Origin: Knufia peltigerae | Lineage: Eukaryota > Ascomycota > Eurotiomycetes > Chaetothyriales > Trichomeriaceae | Assembly: GCA_030247855.1 (NCBI GenBank) | Contig: JAPDRN010000071.1 | Span: forward strand, 119,684-183,683 | Length of the DNA: 64,000 bases | Direction of reading: 5' to 3' | Part shown: positions 1-11,152 of the stretch, one piece after another | How the letters are laid out: each line of letters begins with the position of its first letter | Position numbering within the stretch: the stretch's first letter is position 1 | The notes under the pieces: generated by a model | Databases searched by the model: none | Told to the model about the DNA's origin: nothing | What the model saw: only the letters and a program-made list of their open reading frames with translations | Translations under genes and position numbers: made by a program

Positions 1-1023
1 ATCTTGCCCTCCAAACTCTTTGATAATCTGCTTGCCTCCTGGGTGTTCGTTGATAAAGTCACTACAGTCGTATACAATTTCATCAACTACTATCCCTATG
101 ACATTATCAGCTTAGATGTCTGTGAGGAGACTGGTAGAAGATGCACATACAAAGGCGTCTGCCGTTAACACCATCATGTAACACAACCTCACTTGCTGGG
201 ATCTGGGGTAATTCGTTTTGTGGGTGTGTCGGCTTCAAAATGGCGAAGTGTCTTGAGTCGGTTCTGAGTGTGCCATTCTGCCTAGAGGCCTCCGGTGCCC
301 CTGTTGTTGACATCTTCCATAAGGAAAGCACAAGTGCAGATGCGTGTCCGGGGCTGGGTTCAACAACCTCACTCCAGGTACCATAAGAAACACATCCGTG
401 GGAAGAATGTGGGTTCGGATCCAATGCTTGTCTAGCACTGGCTCTGTCCCTGAGGCTGTAGCTCACCACCAGGCCATATTCAGAGGTACAACTCTGTCAA
501 ACCACAGGTAGTTCGCCAATATTGCGAAATAGCCGGCAAAAAAAAGAGATACTTAGGCAAGGAGAGGGTCGGTTTCTCAATCCCTTATCTGCCACCTCGT
601 GGCCCACTCTGTATTCGGACGACCATCTCTAGCCACCTGAGTATTGATAAATTCAATAGTTCGGTCTTTAGGCGCCGGCTTGTAGTTCTCTCTTCAACGT
701 CACAAGATCAACGTCGTTATCCCAGAAATGGAATGGGGAATCGCGGAGAAGGCGGGGAAGGCGGAGAAGACGGAGAACGCTTTGGCTGATGACGGCTCGG
801 GGGATCCCCAGTGCTGGAGATCTTGGCGATCATGGAGCTGGAGACCTGCTTATTCGTACTCTAGAGTGGCTGTGGAGGAGGGGAAAAGGAGGGGGCTGCT
901 TCATCCAGTTCGGCATGTAGAGAGGCCCTGAGGCCGTCGAGGTATCTTTTATTTAATTCTGACGTGTCGGTTGTGGCGGCTTATCGTATCAGTCTTTACT
1001 CCCTTCACCGAGTGCTGTTCAAT
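1..1023. other. Intergenic region with no gene seen
   Basis: Only short, low-complexity open frames occur on either strand and none resembles a protein family. The last 300 bases form the upstream region of the fusion gene that starts at 1024. No tRNA or repeat was recognised. Confidence 0.6.
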
Positions 1024-4000
1024 ATGGCGCCATCCGCAGTGAATCACGACGGTATCATGGTAAACGGCTTCAAAAGCCAATACCCTGGGGCCACGAATTA
1101 CCATGAGAATGTTCGTTTTGATAAGAAGTTGGCCCCCAAGCGATATGAAATCAAAGGGACCAATCCTTCATCAAAGATCTTGTTTCTGGACGTGAACATC
1201 ATTGATAGCACTGGTCGACCTCCATATCGTGGTGATGTCTATATCGAAGGTACTGTTCCCACATCCACTTGACGAAGCACCGGCCAATTGCTTACACATG
1301 ACCTGCTAGGTGAACGCCTGCGATACGTCGGTGAGGTGCCAGACAAGGAAAAGTTGCGAAAAGACCAGGCCATTCGCGTTGTTGAGGGTCGTGGAAGGAC
1401 ACTCATGAGTGGCCTCGGCGATGCTCACACACATTTTTCCTGGAATAACGGCGACCTGGGGAAACTTGGTGATCTCGGAATCGAAGAACACACGCTCCTG
1501 TCTGCACGCTCTGCACAGATGTTCCTCGACTCGGGTTACACCATGTGCTTCGGCGCAGCATCCGCTAAACAAAAGCTCGACAGCGTAATTCGCGACGCGA
1601 TAAATGAAGGTCATCTGCCTGGCCCACGTTATCTGGCCAACGGCAGAGAGATGGCGGTTCCTGACGGCGAACTCGTGCCTGGAATCACTGCATTTGCAAA
1701 AGGCCCATTGGAGATGCGCGAGACGATCAGACATCAGATCGCCCTTGGTGTGGACCAAATAAAGCTTTCCATGTCAGGCGAACAGATCACTGAAAAGAGA
1801 GATGCCCAGGATTGCTATTTTACAGACGAAGAAACGGCAGCCTGCGTTGACGAAGCGCACCGACATGGCATCCGTCTCTGCTCACATGCTCGAGCAAGAG
1901 ACAGTATCAAACAATGCGTTCGCCACGGCGTCGATGTCATCTACCATGGCTCATGGATCGATGATGAGGGCATGGACATGCTTGAAAAGAACAAGCATAA
2001 GCATATTGTGGCTCCTGCAATCAACTGGCTATACGCTACGATTTATGATGCATCTGCGTTTGGTTATTCATTTGAAAAAGCTGAGCAAGTTGGTTATACC
2101 GAAGAATTGGCAGTCGCCATCAAAGGCTTGAAAGAAATGCATCGCAGAGGGATCTGCATCCTCCCAGGAGGCGACTACGGCTTCGCCTGGACGCCACATG
2201 GAACCTATGCACGCGACCTTGAGCACTTTGTCAAGTTGCTCGACTTTACACCCATGGAGGCAATTATCTCTGCAACGGCTGGAGTTGCTAAGCTCTTCAT
2301 GCGCGAAGAAGAACTTGGAAAGATTCTTCCCGGCTACTACGCTGATTGTATTCTTGTTGACGGCAATCCCTTGGATGACATAACCATTCTGCAAGAGCAC
2401 GAGAAGCTCAACATCATCATGATTAATGGGCGTATCCACAAAGCCAGCTACAAAGAGTTCCTGCGACAGGAGGTTTCGCAGGCCCCAGTGGCACCGGCAG
2501 AAGTCAAAGCTCGGAACTTTATGACCTACGCCCTCAAGGACGGTACGGACAGGACCAGGGTAGGCCACCTGAATCTACAAGATCAGACCATCTCCGAACT
2601 TGCATTCGCGAGCGGGACCCCTGTTGAGAGACTTGAACAAATTCTGTCCATACCACTGTCAGAGCTAAAACTCAGCGGAGAGGTGGTATCGAAGGCCAGG
2701 TAAGCATCCTTCGGTGTTGATTTGGTAAAGCATTACTGACATCCTACAGCGTAAAGCTCTTGCCCCCTGTTTCGGATAGAGATGTACTGGCCGTAGGAAA
2801 GAATTATTTGGATCACGCCAAAGAGTTCCACTCAAGTGGTTACGATTCATCAGATAAAGTCGCACGTCCCTCACATCCAGTCATTTTCACGAAGCGAGCG
2901 TCGTCGATTGTCTCACACGAAGAAGACGTGTATCTTGACGAGGATTTCACTTCGACTCTTGATTATGAGGGCGAGATTGGTGTCATAGTTGGCAAAGGTG
3001 GATTCAAGATATCGGAGGACGATGCAATGAACCACATCTGGGGCTACACCATCATCAACGATATCACAGCACGAGAGAAGCAACGAGATCACAAGCAATT
3101 CTACATTGGTGAGTTTTATTTCGTTGCACACCCCAGAAATTCAGCTTCCTAACACAGTTTACTCCAGGCAAATCAGCAGATACATATTGTCCCATGGGTC
3201 CATTTGCGGTCCCTGCTTCAGAGCTGCCCGAGATTCTCACAACAACAACACATGTCAATGGAGAAAAGCGACAAGAAGCAGACACTTCACAACTGATCTT
3301 TTCAATCCCTCAAATCATCAAGACTCTGTCAGAGTCTCAGACACTTGTTGCTGGCGATGTAATTGCCATCGGAACTCCTGCAGGTGTTGGTATCGGCAGG
3401 AAACCTCCGGTCTTCCTGAAGTCGGGTGACGTGGTGGAGATTACCGTCAGCGGCCTGGGGACTCTACGAAACACAATATCAACTACTCGAGACTCCAAGG
3501 CAATATCTGAGAGCCTTGCCGCAGAAGCGACAAAAGTCGTCCCAGTCCAGAATCTTGAGAGCACGTTGGGTGGCCTTGGACTCACAACGATCAAGTCTGG
3601 GAAACAACTCAATGTCGAAAAGCTCGGCAATGGAAAGCGCTTGATAGTATTCGTCCATGGTCTGGGAGGCAACACTACCTTCTATACACAACTCGTCGAC
3701 AAACTCAAGCTTGCGGATAATTACACTTGCTTACTGTATGACTTCGAGGGCCATGGACTGTCGCCCACTTCGGCTCGCAGTGAGATAACAATCTCAAGTC
3801 TTGCATCCGACTTGTATGATCTTCTGACAACCGACTCTTTGAGACTGTCGTTGAACGAAGAGGTCACAATCGTAGCTCATTCCATGGGATGCCTTATTGC
3901 AGAAGACTTTGCACTTGCGCATCCAGACCTTGTGCAACGACTAGTCTTGATCGGACCTCCACCTAACCCCCTGCCACAGCCAGGATACGAAGCAAGCATC

Positions 4001-4387
4001 AAGAGAGCCACGACAGTCAGAAAGGAGGGTATGCGCAATGTGGCAAGAGCGGTAGGGGCAGCAGGGACTTCCGAAAAGACAAAGTCACATCAGTCGAGTG
4101 CTTTCTCTGCGGTCTTGATGAGTCTCTTCAGTCAAAATCCCGAGTCTTATGCTAAGGGGTGTACGGCGCTGGCCTCAGCCCACCATCTGCAACATGACCT
4201 TACAAAGATCGAGTCCAGAGTCTTAATCCTCGGTGGTGATGAGGATAAAGTCAGTCCGCCGGCCTACACACAGAAACTGTCCAAGATTCTACCAGACTCA
4301 AGACTGGTTATGTTGAAAGAGACCGGACACTGGCATGTCTTTGAGGATCTGGATGGAAGTGCAGAGGCCCTCAAGAACTTCCTTTAG
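1024..4387 (+). CDS. Trifunctional fusion: amidohydrolase, FAH-family hydrolase, alpha/beta-hydrolase
   Basis: Exons 1024-1249, 1310-2699, 2750-3108 and 3168-4387 join in frame to 1064 residues. Residues 1-538 are an imidazolonepropionase/prolidase-like amidohydrolase: metal site HTH at about 115-117, later SHA and YHG histidines and a GGDYG aspartate. The 50-bp intron at 2700-2749 (TACTGAC branch, AG acceptor) carries the frame into a fumarylacetoacetate-hydrolase fold (about 539-770) with the EGE metal pair near 612 and a GKSADTYCPMGP loop. The last 250 residues are an alpha/beta-hydrolase with the VHGLGG oxyanion motif, AHSMG nucleophile near 897, a GGDED acid and a terminal GHWH histidine. 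All three active sites look intact. The substrate is unknown; this combination suggests stepwise hydrolysis of an amide or lactam and a diketo acid or lactone. Two adjacent genes misjoined by me is the alternative, but no stop, ATG-led start or promoter-sized gap separates the parts. Confidence 0.8.
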
Positions 4388-4512
4388 TGGATTACCAAAC
4401 ATCAAAATTGTTATCAGCGATTTTATAGCAAAACATGAAATGTATCATTAAATCAATACTCCAAATTCAGTACTATTTCCACCATACCAGGTCTTGCTTT
4501 TTCTCCTTCTGA

Positions 4513-7500
4513 CTAGAGGAGCGCCACATCAGGCTGATTCACCAACTGTCTGAAACAGTCGCTCAGTTCATTCAACACTGAGGTTCCAAAGTCAAGCCAG
4601 TCCTCGAAGGTAACGATTTCCACTTTGACAGAGTTACCCCCAAAGAAAGTCTGTATCTTCCACTCTCGAAGAGGCTCGAGATGAGGGTAGTACGTTTCCA
4701 TGCGACTGTTCGTTGAAAGAAATGAGAGGTTTTCAACGTGCTCCACGTCTTGGTGGACTACAGAATCAAACCAATCGACCGTTTCCGGCCAGTCTGTACA
4801 GTCGCGGATGATTTCACTGAACCCGATTCCTTCGTAGCGAGAAGTATCGATGTGTTGCTGTTGAACATATTCAAGTAAGTCCGATCCTGTCCAAGTCTCA
4901 TCGAATTTGACACGGACCGGAATGTACTGCCACGTAGGTCCCATGACCTCGTAACAATTTGGAAAGTTCACATTGCGTCCACTGACAACCTCCCCGAATG
5001 TAACGTCTCGCAGGGAGAGCCGCCGCGCCAGACAGAGTGCCCAGGCGGCAGCTGGGAGGGTTGCTGGAGTAATCCTCTTGAGTCGACTGGATAGATCGAT
5101 CGTAGTAGATATAGTTGCCACCCTTCTCGATAACAATTCTATATTCGGTCTCAAAGTGGTCATTGATGACCCCTGTAAAAGATGTTGCCAGTAAGGAATG
5201 CTTTCGGGAATGTTGTCGCGTACAGTATGGTATACGAAATGTGAGAACGGTACTGTCCCTGGGATAGGCTTTCCTTCGTATATGGCTACTAGTTGGTGTA
5301 ACAGTTGAGGGAGGCAGATCTCGTCGTATTGAGCGTGTGATATCCTCATGATCAAACAACTTCGCTTGCCTTCACCCTGGACGAAGAAGAACTTGACGAA
5401 CGGAGCCCCTTCTGGCATCTTAGTTTGCACATCAAGATCACATAGTCTCTTCACAAAGCCCTCCAAGTCGCCATCGATGGTATACTCAACCACAGGAATG
5501 TCCAAATTTTCCACGACAACCCCATAAAAACGGTCCTGGTGTGAGGTGAAGATGGTGCGGAGTATCTCATTGCGAGATACAAGCTTTCGACAGCTCTCGA
5601 ATAGTCGGTGTCGGTCAACCGTATCATCCAGATAGAAGAGCTCATATCGTGCCGAGTATCGTGGTAGTTGAGTTGTCCCTCTCACGGCAATTTCTTGCAT
5701 TGGACGGCATGGTATAACATCCACAATTCTCGATGTCGGATCAGCTAGGGACGGTAAGATAACCTCCGAGATAAACTCATCAAAACTGATACAGTCAAGC
5801 AGCGTGAATGGGGCTGGTTTTGTTGAACAAGAGTCGCTCTTGGTCACTTCTCTCAGAACATGGGCCATGTCTCTGAGATGCCTGTACTCAAATACTTGTG
5901 CCACTGTTAATTCCATGTTTTCCATTCTTACCTCTGATACAAGCTTCATGGCTCCGATGGAGTCACCTCCTAGTGCGAAAAAATCGGATTCGTGGCCTAT
6001 AGTCTCTTCCCGCATGTTTAGAATCCTGCTCCAGATCTGTGAGAGCAGGACTATTCGGCCCCTATCTGGTTGTGAATCGGCTTTTCGGAGACCATTCGGA
6101 GTCTTATTGGGTCTGTTCGTGATAGGATTTGCCCCCTTTGGACCCAGCAAGATGAGTTGGCCATCACTTTGGTACTTACCCAAATGTCCCGTTTCGTGGA
6201 GGTAGGTAGCCACGGACTTCTCATCTGTGGTCATTTCAAACAGCCACTGCGGCTTGTCAATCAAAGTGGATTGCTGCTCCTTGACAGTCTCGAGGAGAAC
6301 TTCCCCTACGGCACCCACAGGCAGAAGTTTCTGACGATTTGCTGGGTCCACAATCCAGACATTCCGGATGTCTTCCGGAGAAGCCTGAATGAGCTGCTGC
6401 AATTCGGAAGGTAGAGAGTCGAAATTCCCTTGGTATAAATGGTGTACTTCTCTTGGGCTTGGATCTTTCATGATGAAAAGGTCAGATATCCTTTGGGCCG
6501 TACCATCACAGAGCTCCTGCACGGTACGTCCGAATTCTTCGAGTATCTTTTGCATGAGCCTTTCATCGATGGTGTTTGCGTCAAAACTAGCCATGATGAG
6601 CAAGCCATTCTTGTACAGGGCACATACGAGCATCAGGGCATAAGAGTTGAACTTCAAGGCTTCTTGAGCTGCCTCTCGGTCACTGACGGGAACAAAGCCA
6701 TTTGCAGGACAATCATTAGTCTCGCAAGAAGATTCTTGCTCCTCATCAGTGCTCGGATGAAGAACGAGACCAGTCCGCAGTTCGCAGGCCTGAAGAGTGT
6801 CGGGATTCAATCGGCGGATATTCTGGAGACCCATATGCTCGTGAGGGATACGCAGAATAGCCTGCTCATGAACACTTTGAAGGTATTCAGACACCAGCAT
6901 GGATTGATTCAGGCGTAACCTCATAGGTACCGTGGTGATGAGAGGCCCTTCTATCTCCCAGATGCCTGCAACAGGTGCGTTTCGCCCAGTTAGAGTTTCC
7001 CCAAATACCACATCTTCTGATGAAGTATATCTTGCTGCCACTAGGCCCCATGCTGCACGAATGACTGTCGCGATGGTTGTGTTTGAAGCAGGACGACTCG
7101 GAAACTCTACTCGGTGCTCGAGCAGTGAGTCTGCCTTGACCTGGTAGCTCACATGTGGTATCAGAGGAAACTGTAGTCCCGTTGCTCCTCGCAATTGCTC
7201 TGTCCAAAAGTCTTCCGATTCGTTGTGGTTTCTGTCGAGAAGATATCTGATAAAGTTCTTGAAAGGAGTTGACGTCGGCGCCTCCAATCCCCGATAAGCC
7301 TTGGTGACCCGGTTTATAATCAACGGCATCATCCATCCATCATACAAACTGTGGTGGATAGTAAAAACGACGTGCACTCCGTTATCACCCTCGGTGATTA
7401 GTCCAAAGCGAGCCAGCGGGTCTCCGAGTTCCATTGGTGAGTCACGATCCCGCAAGAGATAATCTTGGAGGTTACTGCTCGATGACCAACCCAACTGATC

Positions 7501-10410
7501 TCTTACGACTACTTGCACCAGCCCCCGGCGAGGTACTTGAATGATCCTAGTGCGTAGTATTGGGGATATCAGCGTTGTAGCTTCCAACGCGGCTTTGAGG
7601 CGCTGTGCGGTCGTCAGGTCTGCCAGATGAACGACTCGTTGAGCAATGTAAGCGTCTGCAAACTTGGCGGAAAGAGCCATGAGACCTTCCTGGAGAGGTG
7701 TGCAAGGGTAGATGTCTTCAATATCGTGGCTTTTAAGCCTACACAGATTTGCCGCCTCTTCCTTCGCGTCTTGCTGCGGCCAGTCTGGCGGAAGTAGAGA
7801 AAACTGTGGCAGCTCTTGTTCGATGACTTTGCTCACTCGCTCAGCCGTTGATGCCATACGTGCGAGGGTAGGATTTGCAAAGATCTGACCTACAGTCAGA
7901 GACAGCCCACTTAGCCGGGCCGCGGCAACGAGCTTCATTGCCTTGAGTGAATCGCCTCCTAGTGCAAAGAAATTGTCGTTGATACGAACATCCGTCTCGG
8001 TGGCTAGTAGCTCATTCCAGATGTTTCGCAGTACCAGCTCGGCCTCGGTTCTAGGTTCAGTAGTCTGTGTCACCTTTGTTCGGAGACCTACCAATGCCTG
8101 CAGTGTCAAAGCCAAACCAATTTCCTGCAGTCTTTTTCGGTCAACCTTACAAGATACCAATAGTGGCATATTGCGCAGCGGAATGTAAGCCGTGGGAACC
8201 ATGTAGATAGGGAGCTCGGAACCGAGAAACTTGTCAATTTTGGAAAGAGATCGAAGCAATTCGTTAGAAAAGCCGACTGTTTCTCCTGGGTCATCGCCTT
8301 TCGTCACTTGTTTATGTTTTGGCTCGGAGACGAATGCCACCAGAGCCGGCTCACGATCCTTCCCTCCCGGGGTGATCACCTCAGCAGCGATACTGACGTC
8401 CTGTGGAAGAACTTTCCCAAGATGATATTCAACTTCTGACAACTCAACTCGCTGCCCTCGAACCTTGACCTGCCGATCTTTTCTGCCAACAAATACCAAA
8501 TTCCCTGATCCGGAAGGATCATATTTGACGAGATCACCTGTCTTGTACAAGCGTCCATGCCTGCCAGGGAAGCTTCCAGAGCCAGAGAGCAACCATTTCG
8601 GATCCTTAATGAAAACCTGTCGAGTCCTGTCGGGATCCTTCAAGTACCCCAAGCCAACGATCGATCCCTCGATGAGCAGTTCTCCGACTGCACCGATCGG
8701 GGTTAGAAGATCATGGTTGTCAGGATCCACGATCCAGGTGATGCCTCCGACGCCTCTTCCGATGCTCGTATATGGCAAGGCCACCTCGATTTCGTTGTTG
8801 ATGGTACATCCTACTGTACATTCCGACGGGCCATAGGCAATAATCATCTTAGTGACCTTGCTCCAGATGGCGGCATCAGCAGAAGAGAGCGACTCGCCGC
8901 CTAATCCAAGGACCTCCAGCCGCGTCAGGTCGTCAACGGACAATACCCTGGCAACGGAAGGTGTCATATGGGCCATATTAACATCCATGGATTGGATAGC
9001 ACCACTGAGATCGTTGACTCGTTGTTCATCTGACGGAACGCATATACAGCCACCGTTTGCCAATGTACATAACATGCAATCAATACTCACATCGAATGCG
9101 TACGATGGGAAGTCAAGCACCCTCGAGTGAGGTTTATACCCGACTGCTGCTGCTCTTGGAATTGCACCTGTGGTGAAATTCTCGTGGGATATCATAACGC
9201 CCTTTGGCTTCCCCGTGCTACCAGATGTGAAGATGATATAAAGCATAGTTGATGCGGGAACCTTTCCCAAAGATATAGAACATCTTTGGTCATCTGTCTG
9301 GAGCAATTCGGGGCCAACAATAATAATTTTAGCATGTTGTGCAATCCGACCGCCCAAAGTGGCTTGTTTTTCAGACGTCAGTAGGATCTGAGCATTAACT
9401 TCAGACACTATCGTACAAAGACGGCTTTCAGGCTGTTGCGGGTCGGTGAGAACAAATGTACCTCCAGCCCTCATGATGGCTAGCAGAGCTACGACTGTCC
9501 ACATGCACTTTTCAAAGCACAAAGGAACAACTGTGCCTAGGCACACCCCAGACTGGATCAGTCGCTCTGCGAGATGCGACGATATGCTGTCCAGTTGACC
9601 ATAGGTCAGTTCGCCGTCCCAAGATGTAACCGCCGTCTTTTCTGGGTGTTCTGCCATTTTGTCTCCGATTATGTCGTGCATGCACTGACTGATGGCTGGT
9701 GGCACGACGGCGTTCCATTGCCAAAGGCTCGTCAACTCTCTTTCACCAAGAGTATCAGTGACATCTGAAATCAGTAGCTGTCGATTATTTAGAACAGACT
9801 GTAGAATATCTGCATACGCCCGTATCTGGAACTGTGCCATTGACGAGGAAAGAAGTGTTGCCCATTGAGGCTCACTAATGTACAAAAAGTTGGATTCCTG
9901 TCTGATATTCAACCCAAAAGCTCCTGAGGTTGAAGATTCTCGGGTCGAAAAGGACATGACATAATCTTCACGCCGTGAGCTAGAGTCTGATTGTGAACCC
10001 GTGATAAGGACTTTGATGTGTTTTAGGAGGGATGCCACACTGTGTTTGTCGTTTAGGATTATCTCGTGTAGCTTCACTGCCTTCTCATACTGTGGTCGCG
10101 ATTCTGATGACAATGAGGCTGGAAAGGATCCCCAGAAAACTGCACAATCCTCGTTCTGTTTATCGACACTGCCCCTGTGCAGAAGTAGGCACCAGGTAAG
10201 TAGCAGAAGGGCTTCCAGATATTTCGGATCCTCGTTGTTGCAAGGTATCATTTCCGTTGGAATTCGTATGTTCAAGGGCGCCACGTCGCCGTTCACCTCT
10301 TTCTCAAAACCATGAGTGACAGCGTCCATCTCGTTCTCCTCTTGAATTTGGGCCGAGGATGGTGTGCTAGATTGACACCACTCACTGCCCGGCTCGATTT
10401 TGTTTATCAT
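4513..10410 (-). CDS. sidD: Siderophore nonribosomal peptide synthetase, SidD/NPS6 type
   Basis: A single 1965-residue open frame, about the length of fungal extracellular-siderophore synthetases. Module 1 has an adenylation domain (about 245-760) with SGSTGKPKG near 398, YGPSE near 527, YKTGDL and a KVDR lysine; a carrier domain FALGGDSL near 818; and a condensation domain with intact HHSLYDG near 1020. Module 2 keeps only the C-terminal rags of an adenylation domain (VGAVGE, TGHLGKY, no ATP-binding core), then a carrier FALGGDSI near 1478 and a terminal condensation domain with SHAQYD near 1692 followed by 14 residues and Tyr, the fungal cyclising CT signature. A-T-C-dA-T-C is the NPS6/SidD layout, which iteratively joins N5-acyl-N5-hydroxyornithine. 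The neighbouring sidF-like gene supports this. The exact product (fusarinine or coprogen type) cannot be read from sequence. Confidence 0.88.
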   Translation of the reverse strand: MINKIEPGSEWCQSSTPSSAQIQEENEMDAVTHGFEKEVNGDVAPLNIRIPTEMIPCNNEDPKYLEALLLLTWCLLLHRGSVDKQNEDCAVFWGSFPASLSSESRPQYEKAVKLHEIILNDKHSVASLLKHIKVLITGSQSDSSSRREDYVMSFSTRESSTSGAFGLNIRQESNFLYISEPQWATLLSSSMAQFQIRAYADILQSVLNNRQLLISDVTDTLGERELTSLWQWNAVVPPAISQCMHDIIGDKMAEHPEKTAVTSWDGELTYGQLDSISSHLAERLIQSGVCLGTVVPLCFEKCMWTVVALLAIMRAGGTFVLTDPQQPESRLCTIVSEVNAQILLTSEKQATLGGRIAQHAKIIIVGPELLQTDDQRCSISLGKVPASTMLYIIFTSGSTGKPKGVMISHENFTTGAIPRAAAVGYKPHSRVLDFPSYAFDVSIDCMLCTLANGGCICVPSDEQRVNDLSGAIQSMDVNMAHMTPSVARVLSVDDLTRLEVLGLGGESLSSADAAIWSKVTKMIIAYGPSECTVGCTINNEIEVALPYTSIGRGVGGITWIVDPDNHDLLTPIGAVGELLIEGSIVGLGYLKDPDRTRQVFIKDPKWLLSGSGSFPGRHGRLYKTGDLVKYDPSGSGNLVFVGRKDRQVKVRGQRVELSEVEYHLGKVLPQDVSIAAEVITPGGKDREPALVAFVSEPKHKQVTKGDDPGETVGFSNELLRSLSKIDKFLGSELPIYMVPTAYIPLRNMPLLVSCKVDRKRLQEIGLALTLQALVGLRTKVTQTTEPRTEAELVLRNIWNELLATETDVRINDNFFALGGDSLKAMKLVAAARLSGLSLTVGQIFANPTLARMASTAERVSKVIEQELPQFSLLPPDWPQQDAKEEAANLCRLKSHDIEDIYPCTPLQEGLMALSAKFADAYIAQRVVHLADLTTAQRLKAALEATTLISPILRTRIIQVPRRGLVQVVVRDQLGWSSSSNLQDYLLRDRDSPMELGDPLARFGLITEGDNGVHVVFTIHHSLYDGWMMPLIINRVTKAYRGLEAPTSTPFKNFIRYLLDRNHNESEDFWTEQLRGATGLQFPLIPHVSYQVKADSLLEHRVEFPSRPASNTTIATVIRAAWGLVAARYTSSEDVVFGETLTGRNAPVAGIWEIEGPLITTVPMRLRLNQSMLVSEYLQSVHEQAILRIPHEHMGLQNIRRLNPDTLQACELRTGLVLHPSTDEEQESSCETNDCPANGFVPVSDREAAQEALKFNSYALMLVCALYKNGLLIMASFDANTIDERLMQKILEEFGRTVQELCDGTAQRISDLFIMKDPSPREVHHLYQGNFDSLPSELQQLIQASPEDIRNVWIVDPANRQKLLPVGAVGEVLLETVKEQQSTLIDKPQWLFEMTTDEKSVATYLHETGHLGKYQSDGQLILLGPKGANPITNRPNKTPNGLRKADSQPDRGRIVLLSQIWSRILNMREETIGHESDFFALGGDSIGAMKLVSEVRMENMELTVAQVFEYRHLRDMAHVLREVTKSDSCSTKPAPFTLLDCISFDEFISEVILPSLADPTSRIVDVIPCRPMQEIAVRGTTQLPRYSARYELFYLDDTVDRHRLFESCRKLVSRNEILRTIFTSHQDRFYGVVVENLDIPVVEYTIDGDLEGFVKRLCDLDVQTKMPEGAPFVKFFFVQGEGKRSCLIMRISHAQYDEICLPQLLHQLVAIYEGKPIPGTVPFSHFVYHTVRDNIPESIPYWQHLLQGSSMTTLRPNIELLSRRVATISTTIDLSSRLKRITPATLPAAAWALCLARRLSLRDVTFGEVVSGRNVNFPNCYEVMGPTWQYIPVRVKFDETWTGSDLLEYVQQQHIDTSRYEGIGFSEIIRDCTDWPETVDWFDSVVHQDVEHVENLSFLSTNSRMETYYPHLEPLREWKIQTFFGGNSVKVEIVTFEDWLDFGTSVLNELSDCFRQLVNQPDVALL

Positions 10411-11152
10411 CTCTGGTAATTTTGGTAGCTCTTCGGCAAAGGATTGTACATTGCCACTCTACATCCAACAGACCACTGTAAACCTGATGCCTCTGTTTGC
10501 TGCCGTCCTACATAGTCACTTGTCGGGTTTCGGGATAGGGCACGAAAATGTGGCAGTACCTGTGTGCCTCTAGCTTACCGGTGATGAGGCTCCGATGCAC
10601 GGTGGGTGAATTATTCCACAACAAATGCAGAAAATTAACTTCGGTGATACAACACAAGTAAGAGTGGGGAGATTTATGGTGCATCGCGTAGAGCCGGGAG
10701 CATCAGCCCTTATGAAACAGTAATAACACTACTGTTACAATGTTACTGTAAAAGTCTCTACTTGTCTTGGAGCTACGGACGACGTGCCGACAATTATGTC
10801 CGGTGGGTCGAGACTAGGGTACACGAGCCATGCAGGACCCGCCTCAGACATTGACGCATGTGGCACCCTTGTAGGGAATAGTGTACGTGGACTACGAGGG
10901 CCACATGGTATGTCACTCTGGCCATGGCCTATCGGTCAAATCCTGCACTACTCGAGTCTGCTATGCCCATCCCAAAATACAGCAAGAACGCGAATGAAAT
11001 CATTACTTGTACATACATGGATGCTGCTCATGAGCAGCTGAAGGAGTCTCCCGCAAGTGTCTGCACTCGGACCCAAGATGCCCTACGCCCACAACGATAC
11101 TTGGTAATAGTTGTACACAGAGAGAATCTCGCCAGGATGTGTGCAGACTTAT
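10411..11152. other. Intergenic region between NRPS and sidF-like gene
   Basis: This 742-bp stretch is the presumed NRPS promoter. Both flanking genes are on the minus strand. A TTATCTAAA, a partial match to the reverse complement of the iron-GATA consensus, lies at about 11147. No gene or repeat was recognised. Confidence 0.5.

Noticed and set aside
1..600. Overlapping short frames on both strands at the window start
   Set aside because: No family resemblance, splice logic or codon bias; left as intergenic.
1306..1758. 150-residue minus-strand frame inside the fusion gene
   Set aside because: Antisense shadow of the amidohydrolase exon, which has clear catalytic motifs.
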